Made by a program: the position numbers and the translations under genes | The notes under the pieces: model-generated | Databases searched by the model: none | Told to the model about the DNA's origin: nothing | Seen by the model: only the letters and a program-made list of their open reading frames with translations | Assembly (NCBI RefSeq): GCF_013623775.1 | Contig: NZ_JABFAM010000009.1 | Coordinates: 186,001 to 250,000 of the forward strand | Direction of reading: 5' to 3' | Source of the DNA: Rufibacter sp. XAAS-G3-1 | GTDB taxonomy: Bacteria > Bacteroidota > Bacteroidia > Cytophagales > Hymenobacteraceae | DNA length: 64,000 nt | Shown: positions 15,649-23,153 of the stretch, piece after piece | Layout: each line of letters begins with the position of its first letter | Position numbering within the stretch: position 1 is the stretch's first letter

Positions 15649-16194
15649 ATAACAAAAAAAGGGTTAACATCTGTGTCAGACTTCAATCTTAGGCATAAAT
15701 GAAATATTAACAAAATAATTTCAGAATGTTTACTAAATTTTTATTGATAAATCTTTGGTATTAAACATTTGCTAATGGTTGTTAGGTAAAAGGGGATTTC
15801 TTCAACAGTAAAAGGTCAAACGATTGTTTGTTTTAGAAAATTAGCAAGAACTTTACGCAAGGCTTTCAGTTCTTACTTAGGGGAAATGCGTTAAAAAAAT
15901 AGCAAATTTTATTGGCGGAAAACCGACGGTGTCTCTATCTTGAAGCCGTTAATTTCTGTTCACCAAAGTACTATTATATGAAGTGATATAACTGCTCATG
16001 CCCTTTCTCTTGCTTTATTGATTGCATTTACTAAAGACCTAGAAATGGACTGTGCAACAAAACGGACAATTCCTGTGCAACAAAGCAGGTGGGCGTAAAA
16101 GCACGTAATGCATAACGCTTTTCATTTTATGGTGCTTTTGGCTAACTTCGCCGCGAGGCGCAACAACCTAACTAAACAAACTTAAAGAAGTAAT
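15649..16194. other. Divergent intergenic region between gapN and gltA
   Basis: The 546-bp stretch is AT-rich at 15660-15920 and holds no supported gene. It must carry the promoters of both divergent genes. TAACTTCG at 16143-16150, 45 bases before the gltA ATG, is a reasonable -7 box for gltA with the T-rich CTTTTCATTTT about 20 bases upstream. A GTGCAACAAA direct repeat occurs at about 16052 and 16076 (GTGCAACAAAACGGACAATTCCT, then TGTGCAACAAAGCAGG) and could be a regulator site. Confidence 0.5.
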
Positions 16195-17481
16195 ATGTCT
16201 GATTTTGCTGAACTAACTCTTGAGGGCAAATCGTACCAACTACCCATTGTGACGGGTACTGAAAACGAGAAAGCCATTGATATTAATGCTTTACGCGCGC
16301 AAACTGGTTACATTACCCTTGACTCGGGTTACAAAAACACGGGGGCCACGGAAAGTGCCATCACGTTTTTGGACGGTGAGCAAGGAATACTTCGCTACAG
16401 AGGCTACCCGATAGAACAGCTGGCCGAGAAATCTTCTTTCATTGAGGTGGCCTATTTGCTGATCTACGGCAAACTGCCTTCCCAGGAAGAACTGGATCAT
16501 TTCGCAAATCAGATCAAAATACATACGCTGGTGAACGAAGACATGCGGAAGATCCTGGACGGTTTCCCGTCTGCGGCGCACCCCATGGGCATTCTTTCTG
16601 CTTTGGTAAGCTCGCTTACCGCCTTCTACCCAGAATCGCTGAAATCAAACCAGACCAAAGAAGAGGTAGACCTTTCCATCATCAGGTTGATGGCGAAACT
16701 CTCTACCATTGCGGCCTGGTCTTACAAGAATTCAGTGGGTCACCCGGTGAACTACCCCAAAAACAAACTAGACTACTGCTCTAACTTCCTGCACATGATG
16801 TTCGCGTACCCTACAGAGGAGTACGAAATCAACCCGGTGGTGGTAGACGCCCTGAACAAACTGTTGATCCTGCACGCCGACCATGAGCAGAACTGCTCTA
16901 CTTCTACCGTGCGTCTGGTAGGTTCTGCCCACGCCAGTTTATATTCCTCGGTTTCTGCCGGTATCAGCGCCCTTTGGGGCCCATTGCACGGCGGCGCAAA
17001 CCAGGCGGTGATTGAGATGCTGGAAGCCATCAAAGCCGATGGCGGGGACTCCAAGAAATACATTGAGAAAGCGAAAGACAAGAACGATCCGTTCCGTCTG
17101 ATGGGCTTCGGGCACCGCGTGTACAAGAACTTTGACCCGCGCGCCACCATCATCAAGAAAACCGCCGATGAGGTACTGACCGCCCTGGGCATCAATGACC
17201 CCATCCTGAACATTGCCATGGAACTGGAGCAAGCGGCCTTGACTGATCCTTACTTTGTGGAGCGCAAACTGTACCCTAACGTAGACTTCTACTCTGGTAT
17301 CATCTACCGCGCCATTGGTATCCCCACCGAGATGTTCACGGTGATGTTCGCCCTGGGCCGTTTGCCCGGCTGGATTGCCCAGTGGAAAGAAATGCGCGAA
17401 GCGAAAGAGCCCATCGGTCGTCCGCGCCAGGTATACACCGGTGCCACAGAGCGCGACTACACCTCTATCTCTGAGCGCTAG
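16195..17481 (+). CDS. gltA: Citrate synthase (type II, hexameric family)
   Basis: The 428-residue protein condenses acetyl-CoA with oxaloacetate at the entry of the TCA cycle. Family blocks are seen in order: the N-terminal beta-rich segment typical of type II enzymes (residues 1-50), DGEQGILRYRGYPIEQLAE, LHADHEQNCSTSTVRLVGS with the first catalytic His, ALWGPLHGGANQAVIEML with the second His, GFGHRVYKNFDPRA, and PNVDFYSGIIYRAIGIP with the catalytic Asp. Length and start agree with the family. It is monocistronic, ended by a 27-bp-arm hairpin 12 bases after the stop. Confidence 0.97.
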   Translation: MSDFAELTLEGKSYQLPIVTGTENEKAIDINALRAQTGYITLDSGYKNTGATESAITFLDGEQGILRYRGYPIEQLAEKSSFIEVAYLLIYGKLPSQEELDHFANQIKIHTLVNEDMRKILDGFPSAAHPMGILSALVSSLTAFYPESLKSNQTKEEVDLSIIRLMAKLSTIAAWSYKNSVGHPVNYPKNKLDYCSNFLHMMFAYPTEEYEINPVVVDALNKLLILHADHEQNCSTSTVRLVGSAHASLYSSVSAGISALWGPLHGGANQAVIEMLEAIKADGGDSKKYIEKAKDKNDPFRLMGFGHRVYKNFDPRATIIKKTADEVLTALGINDPILNIAMELEQAALTDPYFVERKLYPNVDFYSGIIYRAIGIPTEMFTVMFALGRLPGWIAQWKEMREAKEPIGRPRQVYTGATERDYTSISER

Positions 17482-17493
17482 TCCTTAAGACAA

Positions 17494-17547
17494 CCACCTA
17501 AAAAGAGAAGGTCAGGCAAATTTGCCTGACCTTCTCTTTTTAGGTGG
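17494..17547. terminator. Perfect 54-bp palindrome after gltA
   Basis: The 27-base arms are exact complements with no spacer (centre at GCAAATTTGC). The internal AAAAAGAGAAGGTCAGGC / GCCTGACCTTCTCTTTTT gives a T-run on both strands, so it can terminate in both directions. Confidence 0.85.
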
Positions 17548-17642
17548 CGGAACTATCAGCTTTCTAACTGACCTTGCGCCCTCCTGCTCGTGATTTACGG
17601 CGAGCCTGGTGAGTCGCTCTGGAGACCTCACAGGTTTCCGCG

Positions 17643-17676
17643 TTTTGCGGCTGTTTTCTGCAAAACAGCCGCAAAA
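17643..17676. repeat. GTTTT-type intergenic palindrome with neighbouring repeat fragment
   Basis: The arms TTTTGCGGCTGTTTT and its complement flank CTGC. It belongs to the genome-wide palindrome family. Just upstream, 17623-17639 carries half of the AGACCTCACAGG palindrome found complete at 36011-36043. Confidence 0.7.
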
Positions 17677-17774
17677 TGCATCAGTGGGGTTTTTCTCTCC
17701 CTTGCAGAGGGGCTGAGATCACCGCTTTTTGCATAAAGTATCAGCTTTCTAAGCTGCGGCCTCCGTGTTTAGTT

Positions 17775-18260
17775 TTATTCAGACTCTTTCTTTTTGGTGG
17801 GAATCGGCTCAGCAGATAAAGCTTTGCCCCGGTGGAAGGACTTCCAGCCGCGCCAGGTACCGGTGGAGTCATAGTATTGCCAATCGCCGTGCCACTTGTA
17901 CATCAAGAGCTTGTTATCCTCAAAGAGGTAGGCCAGCCCTTCATGCGAAACTTTGCCGTTAGCGTGGTAAAAAGTGGTTTTGATGCGTTTGTGTAGGGGC
18001 TCGTACTTCTCCAGCCTTTCCAGTTTTCCCAGGTCAGAATAGGTTTTCCAGGTTCCTCGCTCCTTTCCATTCTTAAACCTACCGGTGTACATGAGTTGAT
18101 CAGGTTTGTGGTCATAATGAGCCCGCCATTTCCCCTGTCTATTCCCTTCTTTGTTCACCTGGTTCCACTTCCAGGGCCAGACAATGGCCTGGCTGTTGAA
18201 CGGCACCAAAAGACACAGACATAACGCACTGTTCAGTATTGCTTTCTTGAGGTTCGGCAT
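17775..18260 (-). CDS. Secreted MORN-like/YwqK-type repeat protein, copy 1
   Basis: The 161-residue protein has a signal peptide (MPNLKKAILNSALCLCLLVP...SQAIVWPW). The mature part contains repeats of the type GKWRAHYDHKPDQLMYTGRFKNGKERGTWKTYSDLGKLE and TFYHANGKVSHEGLAYLF, i.e. MORN-2/YwqK-style Gly-x-W-x-x-Y strands. It is clearly paralogous with the next minus-strand gene upstream (18460-18966), sharing WPW.WN, TYS/TPD, FYHANGKVSHEG and WQYYD blocks. Such repeats form beta-sheet surfaces, often envelope-associated; the specific role is unknown. It lies downstream of its paralogue with a 199-bp gap. Confidence 0.75.
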   Translation of the reverse strand: MPNLKKAILNSALCLCLLVPFNSQAIVWPWKWNQVNKEGNRQGKWRAHYDHKPDQLMYTGRFKNGKERGTWKTYSDLGKLERLEKYEPLHKRIKTTFYHANGKVSHEGLAYLFEDNKLLMYKWHGDWQYYDSTGTWRGWKSFHRGKALSAEPIPTKKKESE

Positions 18261-18459
18261 AAGCCGCTATTCTTAAATGAGATGGATTGTTTTGGTTGCC
18301 CGTACGCTTTTAGTACAGGTAGCACAAAGTCAGCAATAATCTTCAAAAAAGAAAAGGATCTTGGTGGTGAGGTGTATCAGAGGTCAAGCAAAGCCTCGTG
18401 GCTACCCAAATCCTTCTCCTAATGAGAAAAAGGACTGCACACTTGCTCTCGGCTTTCTG

Positions 18460-18966
18460 CTACTTTGATTTTCTGATGCTGCTCAAGACCGGCAGATCTG
18501 TGGTGGGATTGCCTTTCACAAACGTCTTGATTCCCAAAGGCTGGCCATTCTGGTCGAAATATTCCCAATCGCCGTCCCAATAGAAATGGACGCCGCCGTT
18601 TTCGGCATCCCGCAGGTAGGCCATGCCTTTGTGGGAGACTTTGCCGTTGGGGTGGTAATAAACGGTTTTATAGCTCCTTTTCCGCCGCTGTATGCGTTCA
18701 GTGAAATAAAGTTTTGCGTCTGGGGTATAGGTTTTCCAGAGGCCCACTTCTTTCCCGTGCCGGTACTTTCCTTTGTAATGCACCACCTTTTCTTCATAGT
18801 CATGGAAGGTGCGCCAACGGCCGTTTTTCAGTTGTGCTTTGTCATAGCGGTTCCAGCTCCAGGGCCAGGCAGAGGCGGCTTCGCTGGTAAAGAATAGCCC
18901 CAGGGTCAGACTTAGCGTTAGCCCGACTTTTATGTGGAGAAGAGGGAGTTTTTGAGTCTTTTCCAT
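18460..18966 (-). CDS. Secreted MORN-like/YwqK-type repeat protein, copy 2
   Basis: The start is taken at the ATG complementary to 18964-18966 (MEKTQKLPLLHIKVGLTLSL, 168 aa), which gives a proper signal peptide ending near SEAASA. The longer frame from 19044 puts a hydrophobic, Phe-rich segment before it and is unlikely. The mature protein has repeats GRWRTFHDYEEKVVHYKGKYRHGKEVGLWKTY, YYHPNGKVSHKGMAYL and WDGDWEYFDQNGQ. It is a tandem paralogue of 17775-18260. Periplasmic or surface location is inferred; function is unknown. Confidence 0.72.
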   Translation of the reverse strand: MEKTQKLPLLHIKVGLTLSLTLGLFFTSEAASAWPWSWNRYDKAQLKNGRWRTFHDYEEKVVHYKGKYRHGKEVGLWKTYTPDAKLYFTERIQRRKRSYKTVYYHPNGKVSHKGMAYLRDAENGGVHFYWDGDWEYFDQNGQPLGIKTFVKGNPTTDLPVLSSIRKSK

Positions 18967-19281
18967 AGAAGTATTGAGGTAAAATAAGCTGAAGAAAAGG
19001 AAGTACGGTTGAGCGTTCAAGCGGAAAACAGATGGAATAAGCACCCTAGAGTCTTCTTATTTCAGCAGTACAGTCTTGGTAAAACACTACCCCTTTTCGG
19101 CGCGTGCCTCAAGAATGCCTGGAATGCCCTGTAATACATGTTAAGTCATTTTAACTCAATTGATTTTAAGTATCAGAAATTTAATAGGGCTGTTTTCTAT
19201 TTTGAAACGAAATAATCCCCATCTTAGGTATCAATGATCTGCTTCTTTGCCTAGCTTTTTTCCACTCTCAATCTCCTTCGC

Positions 19282-20658
19282 GTGCAGAAATCGACCACTA
19301 CCCCAAAACGAGCCGCCAAGCCGAAAGCTGAGGCGCCTAAACTGAAAAAAGCCTTTGTCCTGGACACCTCCGTCATTCTCTACGACCACAGCGCCGTGGA
19401 GCATTTCGGGGAGCATGATGTCGCCATACCTATTACGGTGCTGGAAGAGCTGGACAACTTCAAGAAAGGGAATGACATCAAGAACTTTGAGGCGCGGGAG
19501 TTCATCCGGTTCATAGACAACCTCTCGGCCGAGCACATGCTCCAGACCTGGATTCCGTTGGAGGGCACCAACAAAGGGCGGTTCAAGGTGTTGATGGGAA
19601 CCAGTTCGCCCATTGACGCCGAAAAGATTTTCAACGAAGACAAAGCCGACCACAAAATCCTGAACGCCACCCTGTCTCTGCAGCACGAAATGCCGGATTG
19701 CCGGGTCACGCTGGTGACCAAAGACATCAACCTTCGGCTGAAGGCCCGGGCCCTCAACTTGTCGGCGGAGGATTACGAGACCGGCAAAATCCAGAACGTG
19801 ACCAACCTCTACCGCGGAAATGATCTGGTGGAGGATATTCCGCATTCCGTCATCTCCAAGCTGTACGAGCAGGGCGAATGTCCCGTGGAAGAAGCCATGC
19901 CTAACCCGCCCTTAGACAACCATTACTTTATCCTGCGCAGCGCCAAGTCTTCTGCCTTAGCGTATTATAACCCCCAAGATCGGCTCCTGGAGCGCGTAGA
20001 CAAGCTGCACGCGGTGGGCATCAAACCCCGCAACGCCGAACAGACTTTTGCGTTGCACGCCATCCTGCACCCAGACATCAAACTGGTCTCTATCCAGGGC
20101 GTGGCCGGAACGGGAAAAACGTTGCTAGCGCTGGCGGGAGCTTTGGAGCAGCGGGAAACGTATCGGCAGATTTACCTGGCCCGGCCCATCATTCCGCTCA
20201 GCAACCGCGACCTTGGGTTCTTGCCCGGTGATGTGAACTCCAAGATTGGACCGTACATGGAACCGCTCTGGGACAACCTTAAATTCATCCAGAACCAGTT
20301 CCCCGAACACAGCAAAGAAAGCAACCGCATCAAGGAAATGGTGGAGGACGACCGCCTGGTGATTACGCCGCTGGCCTACATCCGCGGGCGGAGTTTGTCT
20401 AACATCATCTTCATTGTGGACGAAGCCCAGAACCTAACCCCGCACGAGATCAAAACCATTATCTCGCGCGCCGGCGAAAACACCAAGATCATCTTCACCG
20501 GCGACATTTACCAGATAGACACCCCGTACCTGGACAGCCAAAGCAACGGCCTCTCCTACCTCATTGACAAAGTGAAAAACCACCCGCTCTACGCCCACGT
20601 GACCTTGCAGCGCGGCGAACGCTCTGAACTGGCAAACCTAGCCAATCAGTTGCTTTAA
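19282..20658 (+). CDS. PhoH-family ATPase with N-terminal PIN domain
   Basis: The 458-residue frame begins with GTG at 19282 (QKSTTTPKRAAKPKAEAPKL follows). Residues about 25-155 form a PIN nuclease domain (FVLDTSVILYDHSAVEHFGEH with Asp28; DAEKIFNEDKADHKIL; TLVTKDINLRLKA with its Asp). Residues about 240-458 are the PhoH ATPase: GVAGTGKTLLALAGAL (Walker A, near residue 274), FIVDEAQNLTPHEIKTI (Walker B) and FTGDIYQIDTPY. This PIN-PhoH (PhoH2-like) architecture is linked to RNA unwinding and cleavage; the cellular role is uncertain. The gene seems monocistronic. Confidence 0.92.
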   Translation: MQKSTTTPKRAAKPKAEAPKLKKAFVLDTSVILYDHSAVEHFGEHDVAIPITVLEELDNFKKGNDIKNFEAREFIRFIDNLSAEHMLQTWIPLEGTNKGRFKVLMGTSSPIDAEKIFNEDKADHKILNATLSLQHEMPDCRVTLVTKDINLRLKARALNLSAEDYETGKIQNVTNLYRGNDLVEDIPHSVISKLYEQGECPVEEAMPNPPLDNHYFILRSAKSSALAYYNPQDRLLERVDKLHAVGIKPRNAEQTFALHAILHPDIKLVSIQGVAGTGKTLLALAGALEQRETYRQIYLARPIIPLSNRDLGFLPGDVNSKIGPYMEPLWDNLKFIQNQFPEHSKESNRIKEMVEDDRLVITPLAYIRGRSLSNIIFIVDEAQNLTPHEIKTIISRAGENTKIIFTGDIYQIDTPYLDSQSNGLSYLIDKVKNHPLYAHVTLQRGERSELANLANQLL

Positions 20659-20785
20659 AGCGTTGCTGGTTGCTGGTTGCTGGTTGTTTATAGAATTTAG
20701 TAAAAAGATCGCCTATCAAGGCCAATTTCTGCAAAACTGCTTAAATCAATAACAATGAGCAACCAGCAACCAACAACGCTTTAAA
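20654..20785. repeat. Imperfect inverted repeat with GGTTGCT units between phoH and dinB-like genes
   Basis: CTTTAAAGCGTTGCTGGTTG followed by further CTGGTTG units (about 20654-20690) is mirrored by CAACCAGCAACC-AACAACGCTTTAAAGC (about 20758-20785). Convergent gene ends lie inside it: TTTAAAGC includes the phoH stop TAA, and the partner encodes the last residues of the DinB protein. It may act as a shared terminator. Confidence 0.6.
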
Positions 20786-21311
20786 GCTTCACCAGATACC
20801 GCTCTTTGAGAATATTCAGGTGATGGCGTTCATGACCGGCAATGATGAAGGCAAGTGCCGCCACAGAGACAGGACTGCCGTTGGCATTCCCTATTCGGGA
20901 GATGGCGGGGGCTGGTAACGTGTCAAAGAGCGCGAGGGTGGCTTCTCTCACAATCTGGTGTTCGGCTAAAAGCCCGCTAAGGGTTCGCTCCTTAAAATAG
21001 GCGTTGGTGACGTATACATTTTCGTCAAAGCCGGGCAAGGCGCTCTGCTCCCCGCGGGCAATGCAGAGGGCCCGGTAAGACATAATCCGCTCGGTATCGT
21101 TCATGTGGCCTAACAGTTCTTTGATAGACCATTTACCGGGCTCATAGGCGAAGTCGGCCTCCGGCTCACTTACCCGGCCCAATAGCTGCACCACGTCTTG
21201 CCGTTGCTTTTGCAGGAAATCCAGAATGTCTGCCTGCGCGGGTAGGCTCTCAATGTACTTATGGTAATAGTCGTTGTATTCGCCGGGTTGTGGTTTTGAG
21301 ATCATAAGCAT
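20781..21311 (-). CDS. DinB-superfamily protein (DUF664/YfiT-like)
   Basis: The 176-residue cytosolic four-helix-bundle protein shows DinB fold marks: EYNDYYHKYIESLPAQADIL at the N terminus, WSIKELLGHMNDTERIMSYRALCIARGE (first metal His) and AFIIAGHERHHLNILKERYL near the C terminus (two metal His). The three His usually bind a divalent metal; family members include thiol S-transferases (bacillithiol/mycothiol), but the substrate is not visible. The start may be the first ATG (21311) or the third codon (21305). Confidence 0.85.
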   Translation of the reverse strand: MLMISKPQPGEYNDYYHKYIESLPAQADILDFLQKQRQDVVQLLGRVSEPEADFAYEPGKWSIKELLGHMNDTERIMSYRALCIARGEQSALPGFDENVYVTNAYFKERTLSGLLAEHQIVREATLALFDTLPAPAISRIGNANGSPVSVAALAFIIAGHERHHLNILKERYLVKL

Positions 21312-21620
21312 TGTTTCTGAAGTAGAAAATCAAGTTCGTAAGACCTGGGCTAAATTACAACTCTTTGGTTGGCTCAGTGGCCGTAGGTGTTTATTGAATT
21401 ACCCTGGCATCGCTGTTTTATGGTAGTAGATTTCAACCCATATTCTCACTCTTTTTATCTTTTCTAGCGGCCCCCTAGCCCTTCTCCCGCGGAGAGGAAG
21501 TTTTGCTGATGCGTTTTAGGGCTGTTTTGCGGAAAACAGGCGAAAAACAGGGGTTTGGTATCCGGCGGGAGATTGAGTGCGTATAAGTGGCAAAACTGAC
21601 CGACGTAACTTCATACCGAT
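21312..21620. other. Intergenic region, divergent promoters and one palindrome
   Basis: The 309-bp stretch has no supported gene. At about 21505-21550 a TTTTAGGGCTGTTTTGCGG / AAAACAGGCGAAAAAC element of the intergenic palindrome family occurs. The rest must contain the promoters of the dinB-like and ykvA-like genes. Confidence 0.5.
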
Positions 21621-22058
21621 ATGAGCTCACTAGCAGACAAAGGATTACAGATTTCTAAAAACGTATTCTTCAATTTCCTGATCTCCAGAGCATCGGGGAT
21701 TATGAAAAAGCCGGTCAAGGTGGGCTTGCTGCTCACCACCGCCTATGATAAACTGAAAGACGCCAACAGTTCAGAAAGTGGGTTTGCCCAGATTAGAGAC
21801 ATCATGTTCCGCCTCATCAGGCTGGTGAAGGCCTATTACAAGGGCACCTACCGCAATGTAGACACCAAATCTATGCTGCTGGGAGTAGCCGTACTGCTGT
21901 ACATGGTCACGCCCATAGACTTAGTCCCTGACTTTATTCCCATCATCGGCTTTGCCGATGACCTTAGTTTGATGGCGTGGTTTATCTCTGCGTTTCAGGA
22001 CGAACTACAGAGATTCCAGGTTTGGGAAGAAGGCACCGTAGCCGTGGGGCACTCGTAA
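21621..22058 (+). CDS. YkvA-family membrane-associated protein (DUF1232)
   Basis: The 145-residue protein has the DUF1232 domain at residues about 75-125. Its signature is SMLLGVAVLLYMVTPIDLVP, continuing DFIPIIGFADDLSLMAWFI, a hydrophobic hairpin with conserved Pro-Ile-Asp and Asp-Asp. It probably sits in or on the inner membrane. Function of the family is not established. The start ATG has no competing upstream codon. A 20-bp-class palindrome follows its stop at 22095-22140. Confidence 0.88.
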   Translation: MSSLADKGLQISKNVFFNFLISRASGIMKKPVKVGLLLTTAYDKLKDANSSESGFAQIRDIMFRLIRLVKAYYKGTYRNVDTKSMLLGVAVLLYMVTPIDLVPDFIPIIGFADDLSLMAWFISAFQDELQRFQVWEEGTVAVGHS

Positions 22059-22094
22059 GTTACGGTCTCCCGCGAACTGCACAGCCAAATTCTT

Positions 22095-22140
22095 GTCCCG
22101 TTTTGGGGTTGTTTCCTTAAAAACAGCCTCAAAACGGGAC
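22095..22140. terminator. 46-bp palindrome after the ykvA-like gene
   Basis: GTCCCGTTTTGGGGTTGTTT pairs with AAACAGCCTCAAAACGGGAC (with one G-T style mismatch) around CCTTAA. It is a member of the intergenic GTTTTGGGGCTGTTTT family 36 bases after the stop. Confidence 0.65.
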
Positions 22141-22330
22141 ATTTGCGTTTGAGCCTTCGGCAAAGCCGGTGTGCTAACTTTAGACCACCTTTGGAATGAT
22201 GTATGTCACTTGGAAGGGAATGGGAGCGCCAGAACCCACCCTGCCCCTCTGAGGAGGGAAATTAGCCTTTGCAGGGAAATACAGGCATTACAACCAATAA
22301 CTGCTAATATTTACCTTCTTCCATTGGTTT

Positions 22331-22515
22331 CGGCGCAAGCATCCGCTTGTGTACGCGCACATTCCTGAACCTTTGTTTTAGAAAAACCTGTTTCCAGCCT
22401 CCTTTCTTAAAAATACACTGAAAACAGCGTTTCAAAGAGTAAAAGTGAAAAGTGCCCCATCAGATCAAATCCTTAAGCATGCAAAAGATCAGCCATGCGT
22501 GCGTCCGCTTGCGCC
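22331..22515. repeat. MITE-like repeat, copy 1
   Basis: It begins CGGCGCAAGCATCCGCTTGT and ends near GCGTCCGCTTGCGCC, giving inverted hairpin ends. The interior (GCGCACATTCCTGAACCTTTG, then CTGTTTCCAGCCT) matches the copy at 41314-41512 in the same orientation. No coding capacity is apparent. Confidence 0.7.
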
Positions 22516-22569
22516 AGAAAACAAATAGAAGGACGTAAACACAAGTTGGCATAACCGCTACCACCTTTA

Positions 22570-22900
22570 CTTATCTTGCTGTTCGGGAGTTCCACTCCGC
22601 CGGGAACCACGGGCAAAAGAAGGGGAGTAGAACTCCCCGGCAGGTTGCTTCCGGAGTGGAACTCCGGAAGAGCGGGATTGGGTATACTAACTGCCTGCTA
22701 CTACTTTATCTACTTTCCCCAGTTCCAGTCTTCCCCGAGCGCGCCTCGCTTTTGGCCCTGAATGAACATCAGCTAAGGGAGACAGACCTCCCAGGCCGAA
22801 AGGGCAGTGCGAGAGGGGAAGACGGGGCCTCGCGGCCGTGCGCGCTTACCGCCAAAGATGGAACAATACAGCACTTGCACCCACGAAACGAACAGAGTAG
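22570..22900. repeat. Composite repeat region: hairpin repeat and mosaic repeat (minus orientation)
   Basis: At 22580-22680 the GGGAGTTCCACTCC / GGGGAGTAGAACTCCCC / CCGGAGTGGAACTCCGG hairpins relate to 13680-13770. At about 22715-22900 the block from CCCAGTTCCAGTCTTCCCC to GAACAATACAGCACTTGCAC is strongly similar to 60462-60650 and, inverted and partial, to 35641-35700. Open frames here follow the repeat and are not conserved between copies. No gene is supported in 22141-23121. Confidence 0.7.
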
Positions 22901-23121
22901 CCATGGGATCAGCAAAAGACGTGCACCGGCTAATACAGGAATAATCGGCTAAACCCAAGTCAACCGCAAGGCATACACCTGTTAACTGCTCCAAAGAAGC
23001 CACTTCCAGGCAGAGGCTAAAATAGAACCAATAGCGGCATTAGAGAAATCCCTCCTGCTCCACCCGCCGCCCCTAAATACTAAATCTTGCCATGTGTTAC
23101 CCGCTACTCCCTTCGTTTTTG

Positions 23122-23129
23122 TATTTTTG
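23122..23129 (+). promoter_or_regulatory. -7 box for the S46 peptidase gene
   Basis: TATTTTTG matches the TAnnTTTG consensus 25 bases before the ATG at 23154. The -33 element is not clear. Confidence 0.5.
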
Positions 23130-23153
23130 GAGATCACAAACCTAGACTAACGT

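Noticed and set aside
22576-22952. Overlapping short frames in the repeat zone
   Set aside because: They reflect the hairpin and mosaic repeats and change between repeat copies.
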